From the NCBI GenBank assembly GCA_003216375.1, contig QCIZ01000016.1, forward strand, positions 1 through 35,395: 35,395 nt of DNA, in the 5' to 3' direction. A program made the translations under genes and the position numbers. Each line of letters opens with the position of its first letter. The first letter of the stretch is position 1. Below are positions 26,204-35,030 of this stretch, piece by piece. The notes beneath the pieces were generated by a model. The model was not told the origin of the DNA. It searched no databases and worked only from the letters and a program-made list of their open reading frames with translations. Source of the DNA: Prochlorococcus sp. AG-402-O21. GTDB lineage: Bacteria > Cyanobacteriota > Cyanobacteriia > PCC-6307 > Cyanobiaceae.

Positions 26204-27171
26204 ACGGCTTCCCAGACCAATTTTGGATTGTTGTTAAAGAGTGGGCTTTTGGGGCACCATCCAGGTGCAAGTCCAGGTGCACAAGGATTTCCCCCTTTGA
26301 CTTGCCTGGCAGCGAGGTGATTAACCCACCTTCTCCCAATACCAGTTTCAAAAGCTGTGCTTATGACTGTTTGACTATTTTCTTGTTCTATTTCTTTTAA
26401 CAGTAATCTCGGATCACCATCTAATGCCGGGCGACGTATTTGCCAACTTTTCCATGTTTTTCGTAAATATGGAAATTCAACCAAAGATTCATCTAGTGCG
26501 ATTGGAATTTGATTGGCTAATGAAAATAAACCTTCAATATCTTTTGATGGGAGTGGCTGTTCAATCCATTCCAAACGAGGTTCGTTTTTGAGTTCGTTAA
26601 TCCATTCTTGTGCTTTTTGGCGACTCCAACCTCCATTTGGATCAATTCTAAGTTTAAAATTATTTGGTAAAATGTCTAAGATTTTTTGTAATATTTTTTC
26701 TTCCTTAAAGTTATTTTCTAGGTGAGATACTTTCCATTTTATTGTACAAGAATTTTTCTTGTCATTTGATTCATCTACATATTTAATTATTGTCTCTAAT
26801 GGATCAATATCTGTCGGTAAAAGATAAGCTGATTTTGCGACGTCAAAACCTTCAAGATTTAACTTCTTTTGAGTGAGATTTTCTAAATCGGCTAAGCAGG
26901 ATCCTAATCCGAAAGCAAGTGCTCCTGGTAATTCAAATAAATAATTTTCTATTGAATCTTTTGTAGTTTGTTTCCCAATAAAATCAAGACTTTCGATACT
27001 TTTTTGTAATTCCTTTTTCTCAATAGGTGAAACTTCTCCCCATCCGTAATTTCCATCTGAGTCTTTTATTTGCAACAATAAACCTACCTTGTTATGAATA
27101 ATTCCTTGCGAGGTTGTTAACTTTCTTGTTAGTTGAAATGAAAATGGCTTGATATTAATTATTAATTTCAT
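26200..27171 (-). CDS. menC: o-succinylbenzoate synthase
   Basis: 323 residues, enolase superfamily. It dehydrates SHCHC to OSB in phylloquinone synthesis. The KxK base region is TIKWKVS, metal ligands fall in RIDPNGGW, WIEQPL and IALDES, and STAFETGIGR is the typical C-terminal loop of OSB synthases. The N-terminal cap domain is complete (GWGEVSPIE). 19 bases after menA and overlapping menE by 4 bases. Confidence 0.9.
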   Translation of the reverse strand: MKLIINIKPFSFQLTRKLTTSQGIIHNKVGLLLQIKDSDGNYGWGEVSPIEKKELQKSIESLDFIGKQTTKDSIENYLFELPGALAFGLGSCLADLENLTQKKLNLEGFDVAKSAYLLPTDIDPLETIIKYVDESNDKKNSCTIKWKVSHLENNFKEEKILQKILDILPNNFKLRIDPNGGWSRQKAQEWINELKNEPRLEWIEQPLPSKDIEGLFSLANQIPIALDESLVEFPYLRKTWKSWQIRRPALDGDPRLLLKEIEQENSQTVISTAFETGIGRRWVNHLAARQVKGGNPCAPGLAPGWCPKSPLFNNNPKLVWEAV

Positions 27172-27190
27172 GATTCAATAAAATCAAAAA

Positions 27191-28114
27191 TTAATTATAA
27201 AAAAATGAGGATATAGCAAAACCTATACTCAAGCATAAACCATTAATTGTCTGAAAGCGTAAAGCTAAAAACTTACTGTTTTTAATACGCTCAGGTTGGT
27301 TGTGATGTCTTTTAATTAATTTAATAAGATCTATACCTGAAGGAAGGCTAATTAAACATATAAGAGTCGTTATTGGCCATAATCCAAGTAGTACAGGTAA
27401 TAATTCTAATAAAAATATTAGACTAACAAACCACGGTAAAAATTCTGCCGCTCGATGAGTGCCTAAAATAACTAAGGGTGATTTTTTACCGACAGCAGCA
27501 TCTTGATTGATTTGATGAAAATGCGAACAGAATAGAACTAAAGTGGTCGCCATCGCTGGACCTGCCCCAACCATCAGTGCTGTTCCCCAGGGGATGGTAT
27601 GAAAATTGGATTTTGGAGAAACAACAATTAGTGCTGCAGCTGTAGCAAGTGGGCCAAAGGCAATCCAGCAGAGGGGTTCTCCCAACCCCTTATATCCCAG
27701 CCTAAATGGTGGCCCTTGATATAAATATCCAAGCAAACAACAAAGTAAGACCAAAAAAAGTACTGTTATTTCACTTTTTAGAGCAAGGATAAATATGATA
27801 AATAAACCTAAAAAAAGAGAAAAATATGCAACTCGACTTACAGTGGTTTTATTACTTGTTAAAGCTACTACAGAGTGGAATTTGTATTTGTCAACTCCAG
27901 TTTCATCGTCAAAAAGATCATTGGTAAGATTCTCCCAAAGCAAAATCAAGATAGAGGCAATTAGAAAACCGATGAATTGCCCCAGACGAATATTGCCGCT
28001 ATTCCCTAGTACCCATGCCGCAGATAAAATTACAGGCATTATTGCGACTGAATATAATGGCCACTTTATTGCGGCTTGCCAAAGCTGTTTCTTTTCAGTT
28101 CTAGAAGATTTCAC
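27191..28114 (-). CDS. menA: 1,4-dihydroxy-2-naphthoate phytyltransferase
   Basis: 307 residues, eight or so membrane helices, UbiA prenyltransferase family. The aspartate motif is NDLFDDETGVDKYK; a second aspartate-containing region (HFHQINQDAAVGKKSPLV) lies near residue 200. It attaches the phytyl chain to DHNA at the membrane in the phylloquinone pathway. GTG start at 28114. First gene of the menA-menC-menE operon, divergent from menF across about 99 bases that must hold both promoters. Confidence 0.92.
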   Translation of the reverse strand: MKSSRTEKKQLWQAAIKWPLYSVAIMPVILSAAWVLGNSGNIRLGQFIGFLIASILILLWENLTNDLFDDETGVDKYKFHSVVALTSNKTTVSRVAYFSLFLGLFIIFILALKSEITVLFLVLLCCLLGYLYQGPPFRLGYKGLGEPLCWIAFGPLATAAALIVVSPKSNFHTIPWGTALMVGAGPAMATTLVLFCSHFHQINQDAAVGKKSPLVILGTHRAAEFLPWFVSLIFLLELLPVLLGLWPITTLICLISLPSGIDLIKLIKRHHNQPERIKNSKFLALRFQTINGLCLSIGFAISSFFYN

Positions 28115-28213
28115 TGATAAAATAACCTGTTCTGTTTTTTTCTTGTTTCCTTCCTTAAGCCTAGGCAGCAGTTCATGTATTGGTTTATTTGTGTCTAAAG
28201 GCTCTAATTGGTT

Positions 28214-29614
28214 ATGAATTTAGAACCCGTCTTTAGTGAGCTTTTAGTTAGTTCTCTTCGGAACTGGAGTGAACGAAAAGTTGATGAATGTATCTTGAGC
28301 ATTTCTGTTCCTGTAAGTCAAGCAGACCCTTTAACGACATTACCTTTAATTGCTGAAAAACATCAGTTTAGATTTCTTTGGGATCTATCTCCCGGATTGT
28401 GCATTTCTGCTGGAGGACATTGTCAATCTTTGGATTTATCTGGACCAAAGAGGTTTGAAAATGCACAAAGGTTTAGTGATGAGATTTTTACTCGATTGAT
28501 AGATATTTCTTCAAGTCCAGGATTTTCAGCATCAAAGATTCTATTTTCATTCTCTTTTTTTGATCAAATTAAGAGTAATGAAAAATCAATTGATGATAAA
28601 TTTTCCCTGCAGGCTGTTTTGCCTAAGTGGCAATTAACTGCAAAAGATGGATTGACATGGTTACGTTTGAATTCAGTTGCCCTAAATCCTTCAGATGTTC
28701 GTGAATCAGTAGAAAGATTATGGTCAATTCGAGAAAAGATAAATAGATCACCAGTCCGAATTTTCCATGATGTAAAAGAAAATTTCTTAGTCGATAATTG
28801 TTCTAATGATTGGAAATCTCAATATCGAGATGCCTTGGCTAAAGGGATCGAATTAATCAATGCAGGTGATTTGGATAAGCTTGTATTGGCTACAAGACAA
28901 CGCCTTTCACTCAGAAAACCATTAGATCCGCTGAACTTACTTGCTCGCCTAAGAGTTCAGCAAACTAATAGTTGTCGATTCCTATGGCAAAAAAATCATG
29001 ATGAGTCATTTTTCGGGGCATCACCTGAGAGATTGATAAGTCTCAATCAAAATCAATTACTAATCGATGCTTTGGCTGGTACTGCAAAAAAGGGTGATGA
29101 TGGAAAAGAATTACTTGCATCTTCTAAAGATTTAAGAGAACACCATTTTGTAGTTAACTCTATTGTCGAACAACTTTTAAGAAAAGGTATTAAAGCAAGT
29201 CATTCCCCTCAACCAAAATTAATTACTCAAGGCCATTTAATTCATTTGCATACTCTTATTCAAGCGTGTGTCAAAGAAAAATCTCCTCTTGACTTAGTTG
29301 AAGCTCTTCATCCAACTCCTGCAGTTGCCGGATTACCTTTGAGTAAATCTTTGAGTTGGTTGCGAGCTTTGGAACCATTTGACCGTCAAACATATGCTTC
29401 TCCAATTGGATGGATAGATAAAAATCAAAATTCAGAATTTAGGGTGGCCATTCGTTACGGACATGTGAAAGGCTATGAACTTAAATTATTTGCTGGTGCG
29501 GGTCTAGTAAAAGGCTCAACTGTTGAGGGTGAACTGCAAGAGGTGGCTTTGAAATTTGAAGTTTTAAGAAATCAATTAAACTTAGATCGGGTTAATTGTT
29601 CAAATGATCTATAA
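28214..29614 (+). CDS. menF: isochorismate synthase
   Basis: 466 residues from the ATG at 28214 (a TTG two codons earlier is less likely). Chorismate-utilising fold; first step of the phylloquinone pathway. The C-terminal catalytic half contains [55 protein letters not shown] and the final [14 protein letters not shown]. The lysine and glutamates that bind Mg-chorismate lie in these segments. The 3' end overlaps the convergent gshB by 23 bases. Confidence 0.92.
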   Translation: MNLEPVFSELLVSSLRNWSERKVDECILSISVPVSQADPLTTLPLIAEKHQFRFLWDLSPGLCISAGGHCQSLDLSGPKRFENAQRFSDEIFTRLIDISSSPGFSASKILFSFSFFDQIKSNEKSIDDKFSLQAVLPKWQLTAKDGLTWLRLNSVALNPSDVRESVERLWSIREKINRSPVRIFHDVKENFLVDNCSNDWKSQYRDALAKGIELINAGDLDKLVLATRQRLSLRKPLDPLNLLARLRVQQTNSCRFLWQKNHDESFFGASPERLISLNQNQLLIDALAGTAKKGDDGKELLASSKDLREHHFVVNSIVEQLLRKGIKASHSPQPKLITQGHLIHLHTLIQACVKEKSPLDLVEALHPTPAVAGLPLSKSLSWLRALEPFDRQTYASPIGWIDKNQNSEFRVAIRYGHVKGYELKLFAGAGLVKGSTVEGELQEVALKFEVLRNQLNLDRVNCSNDL

Positions 29615-30521
29615 GATAATTAATCACTTGATCTGCTAAGGGAATATTCATTAGATTTTCTACTTCTCTAATGCCAGTTGGACTCGTAACATTAATCTCA
29701 CTTAGCATCCCTCCAATAACATCTATACCAACAAAAAAGAGCCCTTCATCTTGTAAAGCAGGCTTTATATGATCGCATATCTCTATTTCTTTAGGAGTTA
29801 ATTTAGTTATCTCAGCTTTTCCACCTAAAGCGAGGTTGCTTCTAAAGTCTCCTTTTTTGGGACGTCTATTAATTGCACCTAATGGCTCTCCATTAACCAA
29901 AAGTATTCTTTTGTCACCATTTATTACTTCTGGTAAAAATTGTTGCATCATCACTGGTAAATGTTCTTGTGAAGTAACCAGTTCGAGTAATGCCTCTAAG
30001 CCTGGAGCATCTTTTGCAATTCGTATAACTCCTTGTCCACCTTTCCCTCCAAGTGGCTTCAAAACAACTTCTCCGTACTCTTTTGCAAATGTAATTAGTT
30101 GTTCCACCCTACTCGCCACAAGAGTGGGAGCCATTAAATCACTAAACCTTAAAGCTCCTAACTTTTCATTCCAAGCTCTCAGTGATGCAGGTTTATTAAT
30201 TACATTGACACCATCTCTTTCTGCAACTTCTAATAAATGAGTTGCATATAAAAAAGCCTCATCAACAGGAGGATCTTTGCGCATCCAAATGCATGAGAAA
30301 TCTCTTAAAGGAAGGCTTTGAGAAGAATGGACAGTGATCCATGGTTCACAATTGACTTTATTAGCAACTACCCATGCATCGTCCCCTCGGGCTTGCAGGT
30401 CCGAGGGAGTACAAATCCAAACATCTATGTTGGCTCTAGATGCGGCTTGCATAAGTGCTGCTGATGAATCCTTGTCGGGATTAATATTTTCAATTGGATC
30501 TAGAACAAATAGTTGCTTCAT
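29592..30521 (-). CDS. gshB: glutathione synthetase
   Basis: 309 residues, bacterial GshB-type ATP-grasp ligase that adds glycine to gamma-glutamylcysteine. [44 protein letters not shown] (ATP-grasp loop), [20 protein letters not shown] and [13 protein letters not shown] are the family segments in order. It begins 3 bases after the glutaredoxin stop, so the two are one redox operon. The last 23 bases overlap the convergent menF end. Confidence 0.95.
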   Translation of the reverse strand: MKQLFVLDPIENINPDKDSSAALMQAASRANIDVWICTPSDLQARGDDAWVVANKVNCEPWITVHSSQSLPLRDFSCIWMRKDPPVDEAFLYATHLLEVAERDGVNVINKPASLRAWNEKLGALRFSDLMAPTLVASRVEQLITFAKEYGEVVLKPLGGKGGQGVIRIAKDAPGLEALLELVTSQEHLPVMMQQFLPEVINGDKRILLVNGEPLGAINRRPKKGDFRSNLALGGKAEITKLTPKEIEICDHIKPALQDEGLFFVGIDVIGGMLSEINVTSPTGIREVENLMNIPLADQVINYLIDHLNN

Positions 30522-30524
30522 GAA

Positions 30525-30815
30525 TCAATTTCCAATTCCAATCAGTTCATTTAATTTGTTATTACTCTCAAGTTCATAGAGCTCGTCGCAACCTCCAATA
30601 CTTTCTCCATTAATAAAAATTTGTGGAACAGTTCTGCGACCTCCTGCTCTTTCAGACATTTTTGTTCTTGCATCATCGTCTCCATCAATAGAATATTCTT
30701 TGAACTGGACTCCTTTTTCATTTAGCAGTGCTTTTGCACGTAGGCAAAATGGGCAAAACCTCCAAGTGTATATTTCCACTGTAGGGATGCCTGAATCGTG
30801 AATTGATCTGTTCAT
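30525..30815 (-). CDS. grxC: glutaredoxin (dithiol, GrxC type)
   Basis: 96 residues. The active site is CPFC (Cys21 and Cys24) in TWRFCPFCLRAKALL; TVPQIFINGESIGGCDELYELE carries the cis-proline and the glutathione-binding GGCDEL. It reduces glutathione-mixed disulfides. An N-terminal extension of about ten residues precedes the fold. It is immediately upstream of gshB, linking the enzyme to its cofactor's synthesis. Confidence 0.94.
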   Translation of the reverse strand: MNRSIHDSGIPTVEIYTWRFCPFCLRAKALLNEKGVQFKEYSIDGDDDARTKMSERAGGRRTVPQIFINGESIGGCDELYELESNNKLNELIGIGN

Positions 30816-30873
30816 TTATAGTTTTTGGGTTGATATGCTGATAACTTTTAATGTATTGATTCTATTACCTCGT

Positions 30874-31984
30874 TTGCAAGACCTGACAGATTTTAAAAGA
30901 GACCTTTCTTTATTGACTGCTCGCCTGGGTACAGCCCAGGATTGTCTTTGACGAACCTGCATTGCTAGCTAGAAAAAAGGACTTAGAGCAAGTTGCATCG
31001 CAACCTGAATTTTGGAACGATCCCAAAAATGCACAAAAACAGATGCGTCAACTTGATGAGGTTAAAGCAGAGTTAGAAAAACTCATTACATGGAGAGGTG
31101 CTATTGAGGATGCAAATCTTTCGTTAGAGCTTTATGAGTTAGACCCTGATGAAGAAATGCTTGCGGAGGCTCACTATGGCCTTGAGAAATTAAAGCAAGA
31201 ACTTGAACGTTGGGAGATGGAGCGTCTCTTGAGTGGCACCTATGATAAGGAGGGTGCAGTTCTCTCAATTAATGCTGGTGCTGGCGGAACTGATGCCCAA
31301 GATTGGGCCCAAATGCTTCTACGGATGTATACCCGTTGGGCTGAAAACAATGGTATGAAAGTAATTATTAATGAACTTTCTGAGGGAGAGGAAGCGGGAA
31401 TCAAAAGTGTCACCATCGAGATAGAGGGTGTATACGCATATGGTTTTTTACAAAATGAAAAGGGGACCCATCGTTTAGTAAGAATTTCCCCTTTCAATGC
31501 AAATGGAAAGCGACAAACCAGTTTTGCTGGAGTTGAAGTTATGCCTAAACTTGATGAAGAGGTTGAACTTGAAATCCCTGAAAAAGATTTAGAAATCACG
31601 ACAAGTCGCTCAGGTGGTGCAGGAGGACAAAATGTAAATAAAGTTGAGACTGCGGTTCGGATTCTTCATGTGCCTACGGGTATTGCCGTTCGATGTACAC
31701 AAGAAAGATCTCAGCTTCAAAATAAAGACAAAGCAATGGCTCTACTAAAATCAAAATTGATGGTAATAGCAGTTGAGCAAAGGGCTGCAGAGATTGCAGA
31801 TATTCGAGGGGATATTGTTGAGGCCGCGTGGGGCAATCAAATTAGGAATTATGTTTTTCACCCATACCAAATGGTAAAAGACTTACGCACTGAACAAGAG
31901 ACAACAGATGTAGATTCAGTCATGAATGGGGAAATAGATATTTTTATTCAGTCTCTTTTAAGGCAAAATATTGAAGAAGCATAA
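30874..31984 (+). CDS. prfB: peptide chain release factor 2, with programmed +1 frameshift
   Basis: Release factor 2 recognises UGA and UAA. The catalytic GGQ lies in [13 protein letters not shown] and the stop-recognition tripeptide SPF in [12 protein letters not shown], which identifies RF2. The gene is in two frames: 30874-30948 ends at CTT then TGA (30949-30951); skipping one T (30949) continues as GAC (30950) to 31984. The joined product is 369 residues, close to E. coli RF2 (365). The best start is TTG 30874 ([14 protein letters not shown]); ATG 30835 gives 382 residues. A caller taking only the second frame would start wrongly at TTG 30962 and lose the first 25-29 residues. Leads a plus-strand run to trpG. 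Confidence 0.95.
30924..30940 (+). repeat. GC-rich hairpin 5 nt upstream of the prfB frameshift site
   Basis: Perfect inverted repeat: CCTGGG (30924-30929), loop TACAG, CCCAGG (30935-30940). All pairs but one are G-C in an AT-rich gene. The final AGG plus the next A (30938-30941) is also the only Shine-Dalgarno-like sequence at the position where E. coli prfB has its stimulatory AGGGGG, so hairpin and Shine-Dalgarno use would be mutually exclusive. Confidence 0.5.
30946..30952 (+). promoter_or_regulatory. prfB +1 frameshift site CTT TGA C
   Basis: CTT (30946-30948), TGA stop (30949-30951) and C (30952) reproduce the conserved bacterial prfB autoregulatory slip site. When RF2 is scarce the ribosome pauses at TGA, slips +1 and makes more RF2. 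Frames on both sides are coding for RF2-like sequence, which supports its use. Confidence 0.93.
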
Positions 31985-31995
31985 ATCAACTAGAT

Positions 31996-32187
31996 ATGAA
32001 TAATAAAAATATTTCTGATGACGTCACCAAGAAAGCAACTCCACCTCCAAGTTTTGTCAAACTTGCGATGAAAAATATGGTTCGGAAAGGTAGTCAAAGC
32101 CTTTCTCACTTTGGGTTGACAGCTTTGGGTTTCCTTGGATTTATTTTATTAGTTGCTGTCCTTGGGAAACCTCATATCCCTCAATAA
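31996..32187 (+). CDS. DUF3285 small membrane protein
   Basis: 63 residues with a charged and proline-containing N-terminus (TKKATPPPSFVKLAMKNMVRKGSQSL), then one hydrophobic helix (LTALGFLGFILLVAVLG, about 42-58) and a short end. This layout is that of the cyanobacterial DUF3285 family, function unknown; a single-pass protein with its positive side in the cytoplasm is expected. It starts 11 bases after prfB and ends 4 bases before the ATG of ybeY, an arrangement I recall as common in cyanobacteria. Confidence 0.85.
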   Translation: MNNKNISDDVTKKATPPPSFVKLAMKNMVRKGSQSLSHFGLTALGFLGFILLVAVLGKPHIPQ

Positions 32188-32191
32188 CTTT

Positions 32192-32740
32192 ATGGAGAAT
32201 TTTTCGACTAGCTCTTCTAAATTGGATGTTGATCTTTCTTTTACACCCTTCCCGGTTCAAAATTTAGATGTCTTTGTGAACAGTGAGTCTTTGGAGTTGA
32301 TGAAAAATCCAAGTCAATGGATTAAGGAAATAGGAAGCTGGATTAGATTCATACAAATAAATTCAACCCTTAAGTGTCCGGAAATTGTCCTAAATGCGTC
32401 TCAATTTAGCCTGGGGTTGGAATTAACAAATGATAAGAAAATTCTTGATTTAAATCAGGCCTGGCTCGGGCAATCAAAAAGTACAGATGTACTTTCATTC
32501 CCCATAATTGATGAAACATTTTTTGATGTAAGTAATGAATGTATTGAATTGGGTGACATAGTTATTTCAGTCCCGACAGCAATCCGACAAGCTAAAGATA
32601 ATAAAATTGATTTATTTCGAGAACTTAGATGGCTGGCAACTCATGGCCTTTTACACCTTTTGGGGTGGGATCATGGTGACGAAGAGAGTCTTGAAAAAAT
32701 GCTTTTGATTCAAGAACAACTTATAGATTTAAATTGTTAA
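32192..32740 (+). CDS. ybeY: endoribonuclease YbeY (rRNA maturation factor)
   Basis: 182 residues from the ATG at 32192; an upstream TTG (32153) would overlap the DUF3285 gene by 35 bases and has no family similarity. The metal site H-x3-H-x5-H is in HGLLHLLGWDH (His151, 155, 161), preceded by STDVLSFP and ELGDIVIS, both YbeY signatures. It acts in 16S rRNA 3' processing and ribosome quality control. Followed by a perfect 8-bp inverted repeat before dgkA. Confidence 0.93.
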   Translation: MENFSTSSSKLDVDLSFTPFPVQNLDVFVNSESLELMKNPSQWIKEIGSWIRFIQINSTLKCPEIVLNASQFSLGLELTNDKKILDLNQAWLGQSKSTDVLSFPIIDETFFDVSNECIELGDIVISVPTAIRQAKDNKIDLFRELRWLATHGLLHLLGWDHGDEESLEKMLLIQEQLIDLNC

Positions 32741-32763
32741 TGAAGAAAAAATCTACTCTAGCT

Positions 32764-32784
32764 AGAATAACTAGCTGTTATTCT
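32764..32784 (+). repeat. perfect 8-bp inverted repeat between ybeY and dgkA
   Basis: AGAATAAC (32764-32771), loop TAGCT, GTTATTCT (32777-32784), followed by TTAAAG. Mostly A-T, no long T tract. It may be a weak terminator or a processing/attenuation hairpin just ahead of the dgkA Shine-Dalgarno (AGGA at 32792-32795). Confidence 0.4.
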
Positions 32785-32802
32785 TTAAAGTAGGAATGAA
32801 TA

Positions 32803-33270
32803 GTGATAAGAATGGCTCCTAAGACCCCTAGTGAATGTGAGAGAGAAGTTTGGGGTAGGGCTAAAACTCTTACAAGACCAAATAAAAGGTCATCATGGAA
32901 GATCGCTAAAGATCTTCCAGCAAGCTTTTTATATGCAGCCAAAGGAATTGGATATGCTTTCTCGACTCAGAGGAATTTTCGGATTCATGTTGGTTTTACA
33001 TTGGGTGCGTTTGGCTTAAGCTTTTTTCTAGGACTTAATAAAACTGATTTAGCAATAATGGCCCTTACAGCTACTAGTGTGTTAATAGTTGAATTGCTGA
33101 ATACAGCGATTGAATCTGTTGTTGATTTGGCTATTGGGAAACGATTTCATCCTCTCGCTCAAATCGCTAAAGATTGTTCGGCTGGGGCAGTTTTATTAGC
33201 TTCAATTAGCTCGGTGCTGATTGCTGTTTTATTATTATTACCACCATTAATTAAACAGTTAGGAATTTAA
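32803..33270 (+). CDS. dgkA: diacylglycerol kinase (undecaprenol kinase type)
   Basis: 155 residues; small integral-membrane kinase with three helices. The DgkA signature is VELLNTAIESVVDL (residues 96-108) with the catalytic glutamates, then DCSAGAVLLASI. Phosphorylates diacylglycerol or undecaprenol at the membrane. The N-terminus has about 40 extra basic residues. The GTG start is chosen because AGGA (32792-32795) sits 7 bases ahead; ATG 32812 is the alternative. It ends 4 bases before trpG. Confidence 0.92.
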   Translation: MIRMAPKTPSECEREVWGRAKTLTRPNKRSSWKIAKDLPASFLYAAKGIGYAFSTQRNFRIHVGFTLGAFGLSFFLGLNKTDLAIMALTATSVLIVELLNTAIESVVDLAIGKRFHPLAQIAKDCSAGAVLLASISSVLIAVLLLLPPLIKQLGI

Positions 33271-33274
33271 TGGC

Positions 33275-33880
33275 TTGAAAATTATGTTTTTGGTGATCGA
33301 CAATTATGACAGTTTCACTTATAACCTCGTTCAATATTTGGGCGAATTGGCTTCTCAGTATCCAATTGCATCAGAAGTAAGAGTCGAACGTAATGATGCT
33401 CTAACGATCAGTGAGATTAAAGAACTAAATCCTGATGCGATTTTGTTATCTCCTGGACCAGGAGATCCTAATCAATCTGGGGTTTGTTTGGATATTTTAT
33501 CTGAGTTATCAATTGAAATACCAACTCTTGGTGTCTGTCTTGGTCATCAAGCTATCACTCAAGCGTTCGGTGGGAAAATAATTAGGGCTAAAGAATTAAT
33601 GCATGGTAAAACATCTAATGTTTTGCATAGTGGTACTGGAATATTCAAAGACTTGCCTAATCCCTTAGTAGCAACTAGATATCATAGCTTAATTGCGGAG
33701 AGAGAGGGGTTTCCAGAATGCTTAGAGGTTATAGCCTGGTTAGAAGATGAAACGATTATGGGGATAACTCATAAAGATTATCCGCACATATACGGGGTAC
33801 AGTTCCATCCGGAGAGTGTATTGACTGAAGCTGGTCATAAGTTACTCTCTAATTTCTTGGAGATAGCACAAGCTACCTAG
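33275..33880 (+). CDS. trpG: anthranilate/para-aminobenzoate synthase glutamine amidotransferase
   Basis: 201 residues, class I glutamine amidotransferase. Catalytic Cys88 in GVCLGHQAI, with His178 and Glu180 in YGVQFHPES complete the triad; DNYDSFTYNLVQYL at the start is typical of TrpG/PabA. It supplies ammonia to anthranilate or aminodeoxychorismate synthase; one amphibolic subunit may serve both (inference). The TTG 33275 has AGGA about 10 bases ahead; ATG 33284 is the alternative. Confidence 0.93.
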   Translation: MKIMFLVIDNYDSFTYNLVQYLGELASQYPIASEVRVERNDALTISEIKELNPDAILLSPGPGDPNQSGVCLDILSELSIEIPTLGVCLGHQAITQAFGGKIIRAKELMHGKTSNVLHSGTGIFKDLPNPLVATRYHSLIAEREGFPECLEVIAWLEDETIMGITHKDYPHIYGVQFHPESVLTEAGHKLLSNFLEIAQAT

Positions 33881-33914
33881 ATTGTCTCAAGTTGTACAGA
33901 TGTAATAAATTAAT

Positions 33915-35030
33915 CTAAACTTCATCGACAATCTTGAAAGCTGACCAGAATTTTTTCATCTGCTCAATTGTCCCAATACTCACTCTTATAGATCCTTTTA
34001 AATTTTTTTTCTTATCCATATTTCTAATTAGAATGCCATATGACTTTAACTTTTGCTCAACTTGTTTTGGATTTGATTTTGGCCAAAGTAGAAAATAGTT
34101 TCCTCCATCAATATGATGCTTAACGTGGTACTTATCGAATTGATCTTTGATCCAATTACGAGCCTCAAGTACTTCGTTCACATACGAATCAATATAGGAT
34201 TGATCTTTAAGTGCTGCAAAAGCAGCAATCACAGCAAAGCTATTGACGTCATAAGGACCAGTAACTCTATTAACTATATTAATTACTGTAGAATGACCAA
34301 TGGCAAACCCAATTCTTAAACTTGCTAAACCAGCAGTTTTAGAAAGCGATCTTAATACAATAAGATTAGGCGTCTTTTGGAAATTTACAATTGGTAGAAC
34401 ACTATCACCTGTAAATGCCTCATAAAGTTCATCGACGACAACTAGTGTTTTAGATGAAAGTTTAGCGATCTCTATAATTCTTTCTGGACTTAACCTTGTT
34501 CCAGTGGGATTATTGGGGTTGCAGATGAGTAAAATTTTTGGATGATTTTCAGTAATGAATTCGCAAATGCTATTAAATGGATATTGAAAATCTTTCCCCT
34601 CATAAGGTATTGAGTTGATTTTCATTCCTCGCATTTGTGCGCAAGGAGTATAATATCCAAAAGTAGGTGATGTTGTTAGCATTACATCATCAAAGTCGCC
34701 ATAGGCATGAAAAATAGCATTTATTGCTGCATCTACACCATTAAAAATACCAATTTCAGATGATTTTATATTCACTCTTGAATTTTGTTTGGTGAGAGCT
34801 TCTACTACTTTCTCTGTTAAACCTGAGTATTCAGGATAAATAGAGATTTCATCTCTGCTTATTTCTCTGAGAGATTTAAGTACTAGTGGACTTGGTCCAA
34901 TAGTGTTTTCATTAAAGTCTAGTCTTAGTAAATTTCGTCTTCCTTCTAGTGGTGCTGAATATGGCTGTAAATCCTCGATATCTTTCCTGGGATTTGGTAG
35001 ATCAATAAATGAATTTTCTGTTTTTTCCAT
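33915..35030 (-). CDS. hisC: histidinol-phosphate aminotransferase family (HisC-type PLP enzyme)
   Basis: 371 residues, fold type I aminotransferase. The PLP lysine is Lys231 in LRSLSKTAGLASLRIG, Asp200 in VVVDELYEAF contacts the pyridine, and NPNNPTGT binds the phosphate-bearing substrate side. LDFNENTIGPSP and the SLSK-Rxx-R layout are HisC-like, consistent with transamination of imidazole-acetol phosphate in histidine synthesis. Related family members act on other acidic or aromatic substrates, so specificity is inferred. Its ATG overlaps the argS stop (TAATG), so the two are translationally coupled. Confidence 0.88.
   Translation of the reverse strand: MEKTENSFIDLPNPRKDIEDLQPYSAPLEGRRNLLRLDFNENTIGPSPLVLKSLREISRDEISIYPEYSGLTEKVVEALTKQNSRVNIKSSEIGIFNGVDAAINAIFHAYGDFDDVMLTTSPTFGYYTPCAQMRGMKINSIPYEGKDFQYPFNSICEFITENHPKILLICNPNNPTGTRLSPERIIEIAKLSSKTLVVVDELYEAFTGDSVLPIVNFQKTPNLIVLRSLSKTAGLASLRIGFAIGHSTVINIVNRVTGPYDVNSFAVIAAFAALKDQSYIDSYVNEVLEARNWIKDQFDKYHVKHHIDGGNYFLLWPKSNPKQVEQKLKSYGILIRNMDKKKNLKGSIRVSIGTIEQMKKFWSAFKIVDEV

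Noticed and set aside
26065-26400. 111-codon open frame antisense to menE and menC
   Set aside because: Overlaps two clear enzymes with intact motifs; composition is that of a shadow frame.
28115-28213. GCCTAGGC palindrome in the menA-menF divergent region
   Set aside because: An isolated 8-bp palindrome with no second copy or known operator match.
30962-31984. prfB as a single-frame gene starting at TTG 30962
   Set aside because: The upstream frame encodes RF2-like sequence up to the CTT TGA C slip site, so this start is an artefact of the frameshift.
32153-32191. TTG start of ybeY inside the DUF3285 gene
   Set aside because: The extension reads out of the other gene's frame and has no family similarity; ATG 32192 lies 4 bases after the DUF3285 stop.
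34113-34319. 68-codon open frame antisense to hisC
   Set aside because: Lies fully within the conserved aminotransferase gene; no independent support.
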